This document shows, in pieces, positions 1 to 9,129 of a stretch of 27,738 nt of DNA (the first letter of the stretch is position 1; each line of letters starts with the position of its first letter). The notes under the pieces are model-generated. The model was not told where the DNA came from and searched no databases. It worked only from the letters and a program-made list of their open reading frames with translations. The DNA comes from Didymodactylos carnosus (taxonomy: Eukaryota > Rotifera > Eurotatoria > Philodinida > Philodinidae). Location of the stretch: positions 1 through 27,738 of the forward strand of contig CAJNOQ010001880.1 in NCBI GenBank assembly GCA_905250885.1, in the 5' to 3' direction. A program made the position numbers and the translations under genes.

Positions 1-62
1 TTTTTTTGCGAAAACACAATATTTTTTAATTATTTTACCCCCTTTATTTACAAATATTTTCA

Positions 63-93
<31 letters not shown>
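63..93. repeat. poly-C / poly-A homopolymer tract
   Basis: A run of 21 C (63-83) is followed directly by 10 A (84-93), in otherwise AT-rich DNA. No gene is seen in 1-92. Length in an assembly is unreliable for such runs. Confidence 0.9.
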
Positions 94-325
94 GGATGCA
101 ACTACTCTTTAGTATGGAAAATAGCTCTTGAAAAGGTCTACAATATTCTGAATAAACAAACTCTATATATCATTGGCTCAATCCTTTATAGGTCAAATAC
201 GAGCCCAATAACACCTAAAAGTCAATACAACTGATGTTTTAGCCATTTTACTCACACAAATAAGAGAGGATGCAACCAGTCTTTAGTACAAAAAACTATC
301 TCTGGAGAAGCTCTACAATATCTGT
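93..325. repeat. Two diverged direct copies of a ~60-bp unit, 174 bp apart
   Basis: The block at 93-150 (AGGATGCAAC, then CTTTAGTA, then TCTACAATAT) recurs in the same order and orientation at 267-325. The offset is 174 bp. It may be the edge of the repeat field that continues to 1640. Confidence 0.7.
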
Positions 326-386
326 TGATAGGAAACTTAACGAAGACTGGCAGCCGGATCTGTCAGTTGACTACTAGTCTTTTCGA

Positions 387-1640
387 ACAACCGACCGGTG
401 CTCGGGAGATCTGGCTTCGTTTCCTGTTTTGATTTTGTGATACTCACTCGACAAGAGCTCGAGTTTGTCAGGAAAAAACATGAAGTTCTCGTGAAGAAGT
501 TTCGAGCTTTCAGGAAAAAATATGAACCCCTTGTCAAGCAACGTGTTCTTTAGGAAAAAAAGACTCTTGTGACGAAGTATCGAGCTTTTCAGCACAAAAG
601 ATGAAGCTCTTGTGAAACGTCCAGTTATTCAGGAAAAAGAATAATGTTTTTGTGAAGGAAGAACGAGTTTTTCTTGAAACACCCTTAAGTTCTTGTGGAA
701 AAGTATCGAGCTTTTCAGGAAAAAAGATGAAGCTCTTGTCTAGAAACCTGGTGCTTTTTAGGAGAAAATATGAAGTTCTTGTGACGAAGTATCGAGCTTT
801 TCAGGAAAGAAGATGACGCCCTCGTGGAGAATTAGCGAGGTTTTCTAGAAAAAACATGAAGTTCGAGTGAATGCCGGATATATAGTCATCTTTTGAAGAC
901 TTGGGAGAAAATCAGGTAGTTTAACCGTAGAACAACCGACCAGTTATCGGAAGATATGGGTTCGTTTCCTGTTCTGATTTTGTGATGGTCGTTCGACAAA
1001 AGCTCGAGTTTGTCAGGGAAAAACATGAAGCTCTTCTGAAACATCGACTTATTGAGGAAAAGGGTGATGTTCTTGCGACGAAAGACCGAGTTTTCCATGG
1101 AAAACGATTAAGTTCTTGTGGAAAAGTATCGAGCTTTTTAGGAAAAAAGATGAAACTCTAGCGAGGACGTATCGAGCTTTACAGGGCAAAAAAGACAAAG
1201 TTCTTGCGAAGGAGTTTCGAGCTTTTCAGGAAAACACATGAAGCTCTTGTGAAACGTCTAGTTTTTGAGGAGAAGGATGATGTTCTTGCGAAGAAAGATA
1301 TAGAGCTTTTCATTGAAAAAAGATGAAGCTCTTGTGAAACATTGAGTTATTGAGGAAGAGGATGATGTTCTTGCCAAGAGAGACCGACTTCTGCGCGAAA
1401 AACGGTCAGGTTTCTGTGGAAAAGTTTCAAGCTTTTGAGGGACAAAGATGAAGTTCCGATGAAACGTCGAGTCATTGAGGAAAAAGAATTATGTTCTTGC
1501 GAAGAAAGACTGAGTTTTTCAGCAAAAAAGATGAAGTTCTCGTGGATAACCAGCGAACGTTTCCGCTAAAAACAATGAAGCTCGAGTCAATGCCGGATAT
1601 GCCGTCTTATTTTGAAGACTACATAGAATATCAAGTAGTT
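387..1640. repeat. Degenerate ~42-bp tandem repeat in two higher-order units
   Basis: The core (GATGAAGCTCTTGTG, then TCGAGCTTTTCAGGAAAA) recurs about every 41-44 bp from about 440 to 865 and again from about 1000 to 1590. Each array is preceded by the same ~85-bp header (387-472 and 931-1016, sharing CGTTTCCTGTT and TTTTGTGAT). Each is followed by the same tail (GCCGGATAT near 871 and 1592, then TTTTGAAGACT). The stretch is therefore two head-to-tail higher-order units of about 545 and 700 bp, expanded by different numbers of 42-mers. Although 42 is a multiple of three, no frame stays open across the array, so I do not read it as coding. It resembles a satellite or minisatellite; function unknown. 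Confidence 0.85.
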
Positions 1641-1664
1641 TTCAAAAATAAAATAAAAGACCTG

Positions 1665-2390
1665 TGATAGTTAAATATCCTGTTGCAGAACATCGTATGA
1701 ATGAAATACATTATTGTAGATTTTGAGTTGGCTTTAGTCAACTAAAGGACGATTTGTATAAACCAAAATTAATATCTGATCCTTTCTGTTTATGTGGGGC
1801 TGTTGAAACTAGTGAACATTTTTTCTTCCATTGTTCTCTGTATAATATTGAACGTTCCTTATTGTTTGATGAGGTATTGAAGTTATTGTCTATGGCCTCA
1901 ACTATTTCTATGCCCATGCTGATGTTGTGCGATCTGCAATTATCGCATGATGAATGCGATGGCATTTATTATCCTGTGTTGCGGTATATAAATGCGACAA
2001 AGCGTTTTGCAAGTTCGATCTGAGTAACCTTCAGTTCTAGTATATCCAACTGCCTCTTTGACCTGTTAGCAACTTCCGTTGTCTTTATTGTTATTTCTTT
2101 TTATCATTATATTTTATTTTGAATCTTTGTTTTAAGAAGGAATTGTACAAAGAATGCTTATGCAACCCCGGAACACACAAAGCGCTATCCTCACTTTTTA
2201 TTCTCTGCCCAATTTTTTTTTTATTTTTTATTTTGTTTCAACTCTTCTCCTTGTTTTCTTTACTATTGATCTTTTACTTGTTTTGTCTTTCTGTACTCTT
2301 GTTTATTGTTGGCAAAATAGTGCTACAGTAGACTCTTTGCATTTATTTTTCTCTTTCTTTCAATAAAACGTTTAAACTAAAGTTAAAAAT
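1665..2390 (+). mobile_element. 5'-truncated non-LTR retrotransposon (LINE), 3' end only
   Basis: A frame from about 1665 to 2023 encodes the extreme C-terminus of a LINE polyprotein. It has one in-frame TGA near 1720, before the open stretch that begins at about 1754. The diagnostic part is a CCHC-like zinc motif, CLCGAVETSEHFFFHC, followed by SLYNIERSLLF. A sister element at 7533-8156 on the other strand has the same layout (CLCGKKEIVKHYLVYC, then SLYNVQRAALF). From 2024 to about 2360 comes a T/C-rich 3' untranslated region, then an AATAAA-type tail near 2362 ending around 2390. The reverse transcriptase and endonuclease domains are absent, as in ordinary 5' truncation during target-primed insertion. 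It is dead. I infer a CR1/Jockey-like clade only from the C-terminal zinc motif. Confidence 0.75.
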
Positions 2391-2800
2391 TTGTTCTTCG
2401 TCTATTTTATTTGCATATTTCATTCAGATATTCTAACTCAAATTTACTCAATTACATACGATATTTCATTTTAATTATTTTTGTTAATACCTGTGTTTTG
2501 CTAAATGTAATAGTTATTCATTAATAGACTTCATATTTACCTTAACTTTTCGGTGCTGAACGTTCTCGTGCTTATCGTTCTAGTTCTCATCGCTAAGATA
2601 TAAAAAAATAGCACCGAGATTTGGACGCCGATAATTTCTATAATCATATTTTCAGTATTTGAAAGATGACGAAAACCCTCAAAAATCAAAGCAACTAGAA
2701 ACGACTATCAAACAGTGCAATTTTCGCTTATTTTCTACATCGAATGATTTTTTTTTTGAAGAATTACGCACGAACCGATGGGGCGTCTTACGCTTCGCAC
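2391..2800. other. AT-rich intergenic stretch, no gene seen
   Basis: This lies between the LINE tail and the P450 3' end. It is AT-rich, with stops in all frames and no repeat or RNA gene that I can recognise. Confidence 0.6.
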
Positions 2801-2806
2801 TTTATT
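2801..2806 (-). promoter_or_regulatory. Polyadenylation signal AATAAA for the P450 gene
   Basis: The minus strand reads AATAAA about 70 nt past the P450 stop codon. Position and sequence fit a canonical polyadenylation signal. Confidence 0.6.
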
Positions 2807-2874
2807 GAATAATATAAAAAATCTACGCTGTCACGCTAGGTTAGTGAAATAATGTTAGTATTTATGTCATATAA

Positions 2875-4399
2875 TTATATTTTATATCGGTACATAATTG
2901 GTATATCTCTACTGGGTGGTGCAATACCAACACCTATACGAGGCAACACTTGGGTTGGAATTGTTTCTATGACTTCAAGTTTGTATTCCATATATCGCAA
3001 GAGCATGGCTACACATGTTTTGATTTCATATTTTGCAAAGAATCGTCCGGGACAAATACTCTTACCACCTCCAAATGGCATGAAACCCGGAACAGTCTCA
3101 GCTTTCTTATTCAGAAACCGATCGAAGACAAATGTGGTTGGTTCTGGAAACATATTTGGATCAAAGTGGCTTGCACCACCAAACCAAGCGACAGTTTCAT
3201 CCGGCTTGATATTTAAGGTGCGTCCATCCTGTAAGACAATCTGAGTTTCTCGAAAACATTTTCTCGTCATAAAAGGTGCGCCGACTAGTCGAAGAGTTTC
3301 GTTTATTGCGCTTTCCAAATAAGCGCATAAATCTAACTGCTCTGGTGTCCAGTCTTCCGCAAGAGAATCATTATCATCGGCATTCAATGGAACATCTGGC
3401 AGATGTGTGTTAATTTCTTCTTTGATAGTCTCAAGAGCTTTCGCATCTCGTAAAATATAGAACAGTGACCAAAAAACGCCCGGAATAGTGTTACCTAATG
3501 ATGCCCAAAAGAAACCCGTTAGAAGACCACCATAATCTTCATTCGAAAGCCAATGCGAATTGTTGGATAAATGCGCTAATCGATCCCGATGAAATTCTGA
3601 TGCATGTGGTGGATCTCGATTTTTGAGCCACGAGGCATTTAAGCGAGAACGTGCTTTCAACTCGCGTGGCAGGAACCATGAATAGACCCAGCGAGGAAAG
3701 GGTATGATAAAATAATGAAAACTCTTGTCGAACACACGAAAATCGTTTTCAAGCGAAGATGGATCGATTTCTCCAATCAGTGCAAGAGTTGAAGGTTGAT
3801 AAAGCATATGATGACTGAATTCTAACAGACCACTTGATATCCAATTTAACACAGTACCATTCTTTTCAAGTGCTACTTTTTCATTTTTCATTAACTTGCG
3901 CGTCCGACGAACAAATTCAACAACCATCGGGCGAAGGCCATCGCGATTTTTCAAATGTTGAACATACAAACGGTGGCCGTCTGCATCAAACTCTGGTTGA
4001 TCTTCGAAGTATTTATGTTTTCTTATTTTTCTATATTCATCTAATAGACTGATACTTACTAAGAAGGGCAGGGGATATACCGAATATTTTTATACCGAAA
4101 TCAATTCCGTCAAATTTCAGTGATTGATTTCGTATAATGGTCATCCAATCGGCATAGGATAATATCATTGTAAATCGTTGTTTAAGCACTTTTATTCTGA
4201 AGCATTGACCGTATTGTTGACCACATTCTAACAAGAGCTTCGTTCGACAACGTAGGAAAGAAAGCAGATGACCAATAACAGGATAGCTTCCATATGTGGC
4301 ATATGGAATCGATGAATCTTCACCATCATTGGATCGTAAAAAATAAGCCAAAACTAAAATGATAGCAGCCATAACCAGACTACCAACTAAAATAGCCAT
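2875..4399 (-). CDS. Cytochrome P450, CYP7/CYP8-like, two exons
   Basis: Exon 1 is 4399-4060 and exon 2 is 4001-2875, joined across a 58-nt GTAAGT...AG intron (4059-4002). The product is 488 residues, normal for a microsomal P450. Residues 1-23 form an N-terminal membrane anchor. The I-helix is at about 279-285 (WASLGNT), the ExxR motif is ETLR at 348-351, and the heme loop is FGGGKSICPG with the thiolate Cys near 430. The phrase WASxGNTIP followed by FWSLF is typical of vertebrate CYP7A/CYP8B/CYP39 enzymes, which hydroxylate sterols. In that group the usual acidic I-helix residue is replaced by Asn, as here. By family it would be an ER-bound monooxygenase using NADPH-P450 reductase; the substrate is unknown, and a sterol or other lipid is an inference. 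No frameshift or missing key residue is seen. The ATG at 4399 begins the anchor directly. Confidence 0.92.
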
Positions 4400-4410
4400 T
4401 ACCGCTCAAC

Positions 4411-4417
4411 TTTTATA
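4411..4417 (-). promoter_or_regulatory. TATA-like box just upstream of P450 start
   Basis: The minus strand reads TATAAAA only 11 nt before the ATG at 4399. If it is a real TATA box, transcription would start downstream of this ATG. The match may be chance in AT-rich DNA, or the mRNA may start further up and be trimmed by spliced-leader trans-splicing, which bdelloids are known to use. Confidence 0.3.
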
Positions 4418-4439
4418 ATAGTGTCTAAAATATGATGTA

Positions 4440-5577
4440 GACATATTTTATAGTGACAAATTAATTAAAAAGTCTTATCAGTGGCCTATGAAAATATTTC
4501 ATCTGAGTAAATAAGTTCGTTGCTAGACTTTTCTCATAGTTAATGAAAATGAAACTAATCGTATCATTTATTTACCTTGATCAATTAATACAAACAATCG
4601 ATGGATTTATTTAAGCTCATAGAACAAACCATAAGGTAATGCCAGTAAAATAGTAACGATAGCTAGCCGATTCGCATCATTTTATATTGGCGGAGGCCGT
4701 CACCATGTGTTTTTTTTTGCGCGTTCTATTGCTCCAAATACTTCATAGAATAAAAACAATCCAAAGGTTACAAAACACAAAAAAAAAACTGATGTCTGTC
4801 GCATCTGAATGATGTTTTTTTTGCGTATAGTTGCTTCGAACATTCTTAGAGAACGAAAAAAATAACGAGTAAAATGATAGATTTACAATAAGCAAATATT
4901 TCTTCGTAGTTATTTTTCGCTCCTTACGCGTCCTACAATCACAAACGGTCGTCGAGAACGAGGGTGAGGTTAAAGTAAGATGAGGACAACATACTTTGAG
5001 TATGAAAATATGTTAAAGTACGAAGATACTTTGGGCTACATCAGAATGCGTTAAAGTAGGTCCAGGTACGTCAGATCACATCAAAACTATGTTCAAAAAA
5101 TTCAATTATGTCAAAGCATCGTGAAGTTCGTGTAAAGAAGAGCTATGAATAAATCAAGTGAGGTCAAATGATTACAATTTTAATCCGATCGATCATTTTC
5201 GATGATTGGATAAGCTTGTTATCCGTGCGAATATATCAGTGAAACCCTGGATGATTTAATAATGTTCGCGATATATGCCATTCCGTGACAAAGGAAGCTG
5301 TTTTAATGCTCCTTGTAATGCGAGGACATTCACAACTTGCAGCCAGTGCATTAAAGTTCTATGTTTTCATCACTTCTCTCTTGACGGGCATAAACATTTT
5401 TAGTCTATTTAGTTATCGTATTTAACTCATTATTTTGATTAAACTTTCGTCATGAAAACATTTGTGGTAACTACCACTGAATTGATATTCACCAAGGTTT
5501 CAATTTTTAGATAAGCACGTGGTCTCATAGATCAAAGTTTAAGTGTTATCAGACAGAGCCTCTTTAGCTGTAGAGCC
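4440..5577. other. Gene-free stretch with weak internal repeats
   Basis: No credible coding region. Two loosely similar blocks (4709-4761 and 4812-4864) share a T-run, then TTGCG, a GCTxCxAA core and an A-rich end. Around 4970-5060 the word GTTAAAGTA recurs three times at about 40-bp spacing, which looks like a decayed tandem repeat. The rest is unremarkable AT-rich sequence. Confidence 0.45.
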
Positions 5578-5720
5578 TAGAGATCGTCGAGTCCACTTTT
5601 TTTTGGACCCGGACCTGGTCAGTTAAACTTTTCTCTACTCGGACCCGGACTCGGTCAATTGGACTTTTTCGGACTCGGACCCGACCGGGTGAGGGTCCGG
5701 GACCTACCCGATGGACTCTA
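5578..5720. mobile_element. Probable small hAT-like non-autonomous element (GC-rich)
   Basis: The block is unlike its AT-rich surroundings: GGACCCGGAC words recur in both orientations (for example GGACCCGGACC on one side and GGGTCCGGGACC on the other). It begins TAGAG and ends CTCTA. It is flanked by GTAGAGCC (5570-5577) and GTAGAGTC (5721-5728), an 8-bp duplication with one mismatch, which is the target-site length of hAT transposons. It is 143 bp and has no coding capacity. The terminal match is only five bases, so the assignment is tentative. Confidence 0.45.
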
Positions 5721-5823
5721 GTAGAGTCTGACAGAACCCGTTTTTTGAGTTAACCTGTATTTTATTATATAACAAAGCACTTTTGTGAAGATGGCATCAT
5801 TTTTAGAGAATTTTTTGGGAGAT

Positions 5824-5877
5824 GTTGTACTTTTGAGTACAACATCAATATTATGATCTCTTCTTCATAATATTGAT
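5824..5877. repeat. Two adjacent perfect hairpins
   Basis: GTTGTAC (5824-5830) pairs with GTACAAC (5837-5843). Immediately after it, ATCAATATTATGA (5844-5856) pairs perfectly over 13 bp with 5865-5877, with an 8-nt loop. They lie about 65 bp beyond the 3' end of the mariner relic and could belong to its 3' flank, but I found no matching partner on the other side. Confidence 0.75.
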
Positions 5878-5941
5878 TGACAAGAAACTTTTTGCGTTTT
5901 TTTCGAAAATTCTTTTTTATTTTTTAACTTCAAGAATACAA

Positions 5942-6935
5942 CTAGCTTTCAACAACGTATGCTCCATTACTATCTATGACTTGTCGCCAACGCTCTGGTA
6001 GAGAAAGGATCCCGCATTCATAGAAGCCGTGGGACTTTTGGCCAAAGAAGTTGAGGAGGTCCATTTTGAAGTCGTTCTCGTCGTCGGATTAGACAGAGAA
6101 CGATACATGTGGTAGTCCGTCGGAGCCAGGTCTGGAGCATAAGGTGGATGTAGAACCGTAACCCGTCCGAACTTCAATAATTTTTCACGCGTCGACTTTG
6201 CAATGTGACGTCTGGCGTTGTCATGCAAAAAATAAATTCTATCCTGCTTCCCCTGGAGTTTTGCTGCAACTCGGTCCAATTGTTGACACTAGAGATCAGC
6301 AGTGATGGTGCAGCCAGTTGAAAGAAGTTCCCAATGAATAATCCCTCTTACTCTCCCTCAAACGCTCAGCATAACTTTCTTTGGATGTTGCTACACCTCT
6401 TTGTCCAGCTCCCAGCCACTGTTGCTTGCGCGTGTGGTTAACATACAACACTCACTTTTCATCGCCAGTAATAAGATTGTGGAGCCATTGGTAGTTGTGG
6501 TGAGATGTCATTAATTCCATACAAGCATCGACCCTGTGTTGGAGCTGATGCGGTGACAGCTCATGTGGTAACTCCGTATTTCCATGTTTTGCCTAATTCG
6601 TGCAGATGTGTTTCCACTTTAATATGAGAGCACCCAAGTAGCTCTGCTAAACACCGTGTAGTCAATCTAGAATCTTCTTCGATAAGCTGCTTAAAGACAT
6701 CCATATCCGCCTGTAATGGTCTTCCGGTATGAGGTAAATCGTTGAGTTCGAAGTTAGCGTTCTTGAACCGATTGAACCAACGTTGCGCTACGGATGGAGA
6801 GTGCATCCTTACCCATCGTGCTGCATATGTTGCTTCTGTTGCTTTGCGACCCAAACGAAATTCATGAAGAAGAAGCGCTCGGAGTTCTCTACGAGATATC
6901 TTCATTTCTAATTCGAGATCAACGTCCATATCCAT
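5942..6935 (-). pseudogene. Broken mariner transposase
   Basis: The N-terminal part runs from the ATG at 6935 and has the mariner helix-turn-helix region (RALLLHEFRLGRKATEA, then WFNRFKNANFEL, then TGRP near residue 66). Reading then jumps frame. The first catalytic Asp is in TGDEK (codon 6461-6463), followed by TGA where the conserved Trp belongs (6452-6454). After another frame change come HDNAR (Asp codon 6220-6222) and PDLAPTDYH (Asp codon 6115-6117), giving the D34D spacing that defines mariner. One more shift is needed to read the tail ending GAYVVES with TAG at 5942-5944. The total coding span of about 331 codons is close to a full-length mariner (about 345). By family it cut and pasted its own DNA at TA sites. 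No convincing terminal inverted repeats were found by eye. Confidence 0.92.
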
Positions 6936-7079
6936 AGTTTTGTTGTTGCTCGAAAGACATTTGTACTCCCTTTATATACCCTTAGTATGGAAGCTTCTAG
7001 AACTTTTAGAACTTTCTCTCTGTTCTAGGGAAATTAAAAAAAAATTCCTTTGATTGATTCTCTGGAAAATACTTATTGT

Positions 7080-7440
7080 CTGATTATGCTAGGTTTTTCA
7101 TACAATTTAATCAACGTTTTGTCGAAGTCACTATTAATGAATGTTTGAAATGGCGCTTAATGATTAGTGTGCGTAATCAATCAGTAAGACAAATCGAATA
7201 CTGATCTGCGATATTGATTATTTCTTTTGCTGTCTTGTTTTTTGTTGCTTGTTCTCAGAGATCTTGTGAGAGCAGAGAAAAAAAGGGATTTACCGAATGT
7301 ATTCAACAATATGTAATCTTAAAGATGGAATCGACAGAAGTCATTGCACCTTCTCCTTGAGTACCATAAACTATAGCAAAATAATATAAAGAAATATGTC
7401 TTTGATGTTACAATATGTGACTAGGAGTAACAAAATCCTA
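7080..7440. other. Intergenic stretch, nothing recognised
   Basis: AT-rich DNA between the mariner and LINE relics. There is no open frame of note. It may contain mariner 5' flank and LINE 3' flank, but the limits are not visible. Confidence 0.5.
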
Positions 7441-8340
7441 ATCACTGAAAACAAGAAAAAAAAAGAAAAGAAAGAGTGTGAGAGAGAGGGCTAGTAAGAG
7501 AGATTACATAACTTTTAGAGTTAACATAATATTTATCTGTCAACAGCAAATCTTAAGGTTTCATCAATGTATTTAACAACTAAATGATAGATAACACAAT
7601 AATTATCTTTAGAAATTGTGTTAGTTAACAATAACAGAGTTGTTAATGAGTAATCTGGATTTGATATCGAATCATTTATTGATTTGAAAAGTGCAGCACG
7701 CTGTACGTTGTAAAGAGAACAATATACTAAATAATGTTTTACTATTTCCTTCTTCCCACATAAACAATTTTTGTCAAGCACTAATCTTTTGATATAAAGA
7801 TCATTATTTAATGACGAGAAGTTGTATCGCATTTGGTAGTATAGTTTATCTATTTCACGCTTAACACCGTAAACTCGAAAGACCCTTAGAACCTCTATTT
7901 GTGAATTAAGTTTTGTTTTAAAGGTACTTAAAGTCTTACATGCTCGCAACTCATCGTTTAATTCGTTCCATTTTTTGATTGCATACGGAAAAAAAGACAT
8001 TTCAAATGTTTTACTCATAAGACGCCTCTCTGTTTTCCAGTTACCCTGAATTTTCATTTCTACCTGAGTTCTAGTCTGATGATTATGATTATGATGTAGA
8101 AGAGAAATTTTGTTTGCTAAAAGACTAGGTGTTAATCCTCTCACTACCTTAAACATAAGGAGAATTTAACATAAGGAGTTGAACCGTAAAGTAATATAGG
8201 ATACGCATAACACTTATAAATTTGATCTAAAACGGTAGTTTGAAATTTGTTCTTATACTGGTATACTAAATACAAGATTTTGTTACATCTTACAACTACG
8301 TAATCAATGTGTTTTTTCCAATTTAATTGAGGCGTAAAAA
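7440..8340 (-). mobile_element. LINE relic: reverse transcriptase thumb and C-terminal zinc domain
   Basis: Reading from the right, 8340 to about 8180 encodes the region after the RT palm (LNWKKHID, RCNKILYLVYQYKNKF, YPILLYG), as in many CR1/Jockey-like elements. After a jump at about 8160-8175 the frame 8156-7533 continues with FKVVRGLTPSLL, AIKKWNELND and the zinc motif CLCGKKEIVKHYLVYC, ending FAVDR. The stretch normally joining YPILLYG to VVRGLTP is missing, so there is an internal deletion. Its junction lies beside a 10-bp direct repeat AACATAAGGA (8152-8161 and 8168-8177). The 3' flank at about 7440-7530 is C/T-rich on the element's strand, like the copy at 1665-2390. The fingers, palm and endonuclease are absent. 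The element is dead. Confidence 0.8.
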
Positions 8341-8790
8341 AAAGATGCCTATTATTCAGTTCCTCATGTTGATTATGTTGAATCATTTATCAATAGTAAC
8401 GTTCCTGTTCATAATAACGGTATGAATCAATCATATATATATCGTGATCGAAGGGCCAATCCATACTTTCCTGTGAATCAATGGTTTAAATTACGTGATA
8501 GATCGAAATGTGATTGTCATGAAGATCATTAACTTGTTCCAGTTGTAAACAGTAATGATGATTATTCTCTTCCTGATGTTATTATTAATCATATTATTGA
8601 TTACTGGCGATCCGTTCCAGCAAGTAATCATCTTTTCTTTCCTGATGATATTATTGATTCTTTCGATGATTTTATTTCTTTTCCAAGTCCGTATCGATTT
8701 TCTGAAGATGCTAACGCAAATAATATTGATGATTTTGATCATGATCCGGCTTATGTTGAAGAAAACTCAGAAGATGATACATTTGAATAA
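8338..8790 (+). pseudogene. Unrecognised Asp/Asn-rich reading frame with one stop
   Basis: One frame runs 151 codons from just after a TAA (8335-8337) to TAA at 8788-8790, interrupted only by TAA at 8530-8532. The first part reads VPHVDYVESFINSN and YRDRRANPYFPVNQWFKLRD. The second is rich in Asp and aromatic residues (HIIDYWRSVPASNHLFFPDD, DDFISFPSPYRF) and ends in an acidic tail (ENSEDDTFE). Composition and punctuation look like real protein rather than an antisense shadow. It abuts the LINE relic of the opposite strand at about 8340, so one sequence was inserted into or fused with the other. I do not recognise the family. It may be a transposon-encoded protein or the last exon of a host gene. 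No in-frame ATG near the left end is obvious. Confidence 0.5.
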
Positions 8791-8914
8791 AAACAACTAA
8801 CTGAAAATCATTAGTCGAACTTATCAGAAGACCACAAGATAAGCGAGTTTGGCTGTACATTTGGTCTTGAGAAACATACTTATGTGTTTATACTTACCTC
8901 ATTGCAGGCACGTC

Positions 8915-9125
8915 TGGGAATCTCAGAAACATGTGGATCATAGATAATCGCCTACGCTGATCATCACGGCAAGATTCGCTTCATTCCTCACTGAATCCCA
9001 ACTTCAGAAAAGTCGGTTTTTCGGCTGTTACCGTCAAAAATTAAAAACCGTATATTTAACTCATTTCTCGTCCAAAAAGACTCAGATTTTCAGGGAATGA
9101 TTAGGAGTGATCATAGAATGTATAT
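8915..9125 (+). repeat. Dispersed repeat, copy 1
   Basis: Shares ordered blocks with 27487-27700 in the same orientation: CTGGGAATCTCA, then ATAATCG, CTACGCTGA, AACTTCAG, a TTTTTCG/CTGTTAC block, AAAAATTAAAA and ATTTTCAGG. I estimate about 70% identity by eye over roughly 200 bp. No coding frame is conserved between the copies. It is probably a fragment of an old transposon. Confidence 0.7.
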
Positions 9126-9129
9126 CTAC

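Noticed and set aside
387..1640. Coding interpretation of the 42-bp array (14-residue repeats)
   Set aside because: Every frame is interrupted by stops within a few units on both strands.
2119..2366. Two overlapping plus-strand open frames rich in Phe and Leu
   Set aside because: They translate the T-rich 3' untranslated tail of the LINE relic; low complexity, no domain.
2852..3244. Plus-strand open frames over the P450
   Set aside because: Antisense shadows of exon 2 of the P450, which has all family motifs on the minus strand.
6960..7080. Terminal inverted repeat of the mariner element
   Set aside because: A-rich blocks on both sides align only through homopolymers; no convincing repeat with flanking TA was found.
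8491..8800. Open frames in other registers (minus strand and second plus frame)
   Set aside because: Ile/Met-rich shadows of the Asp/Asn-rich frame at 8338-8790, caused by its ATGATGATT-type codons.
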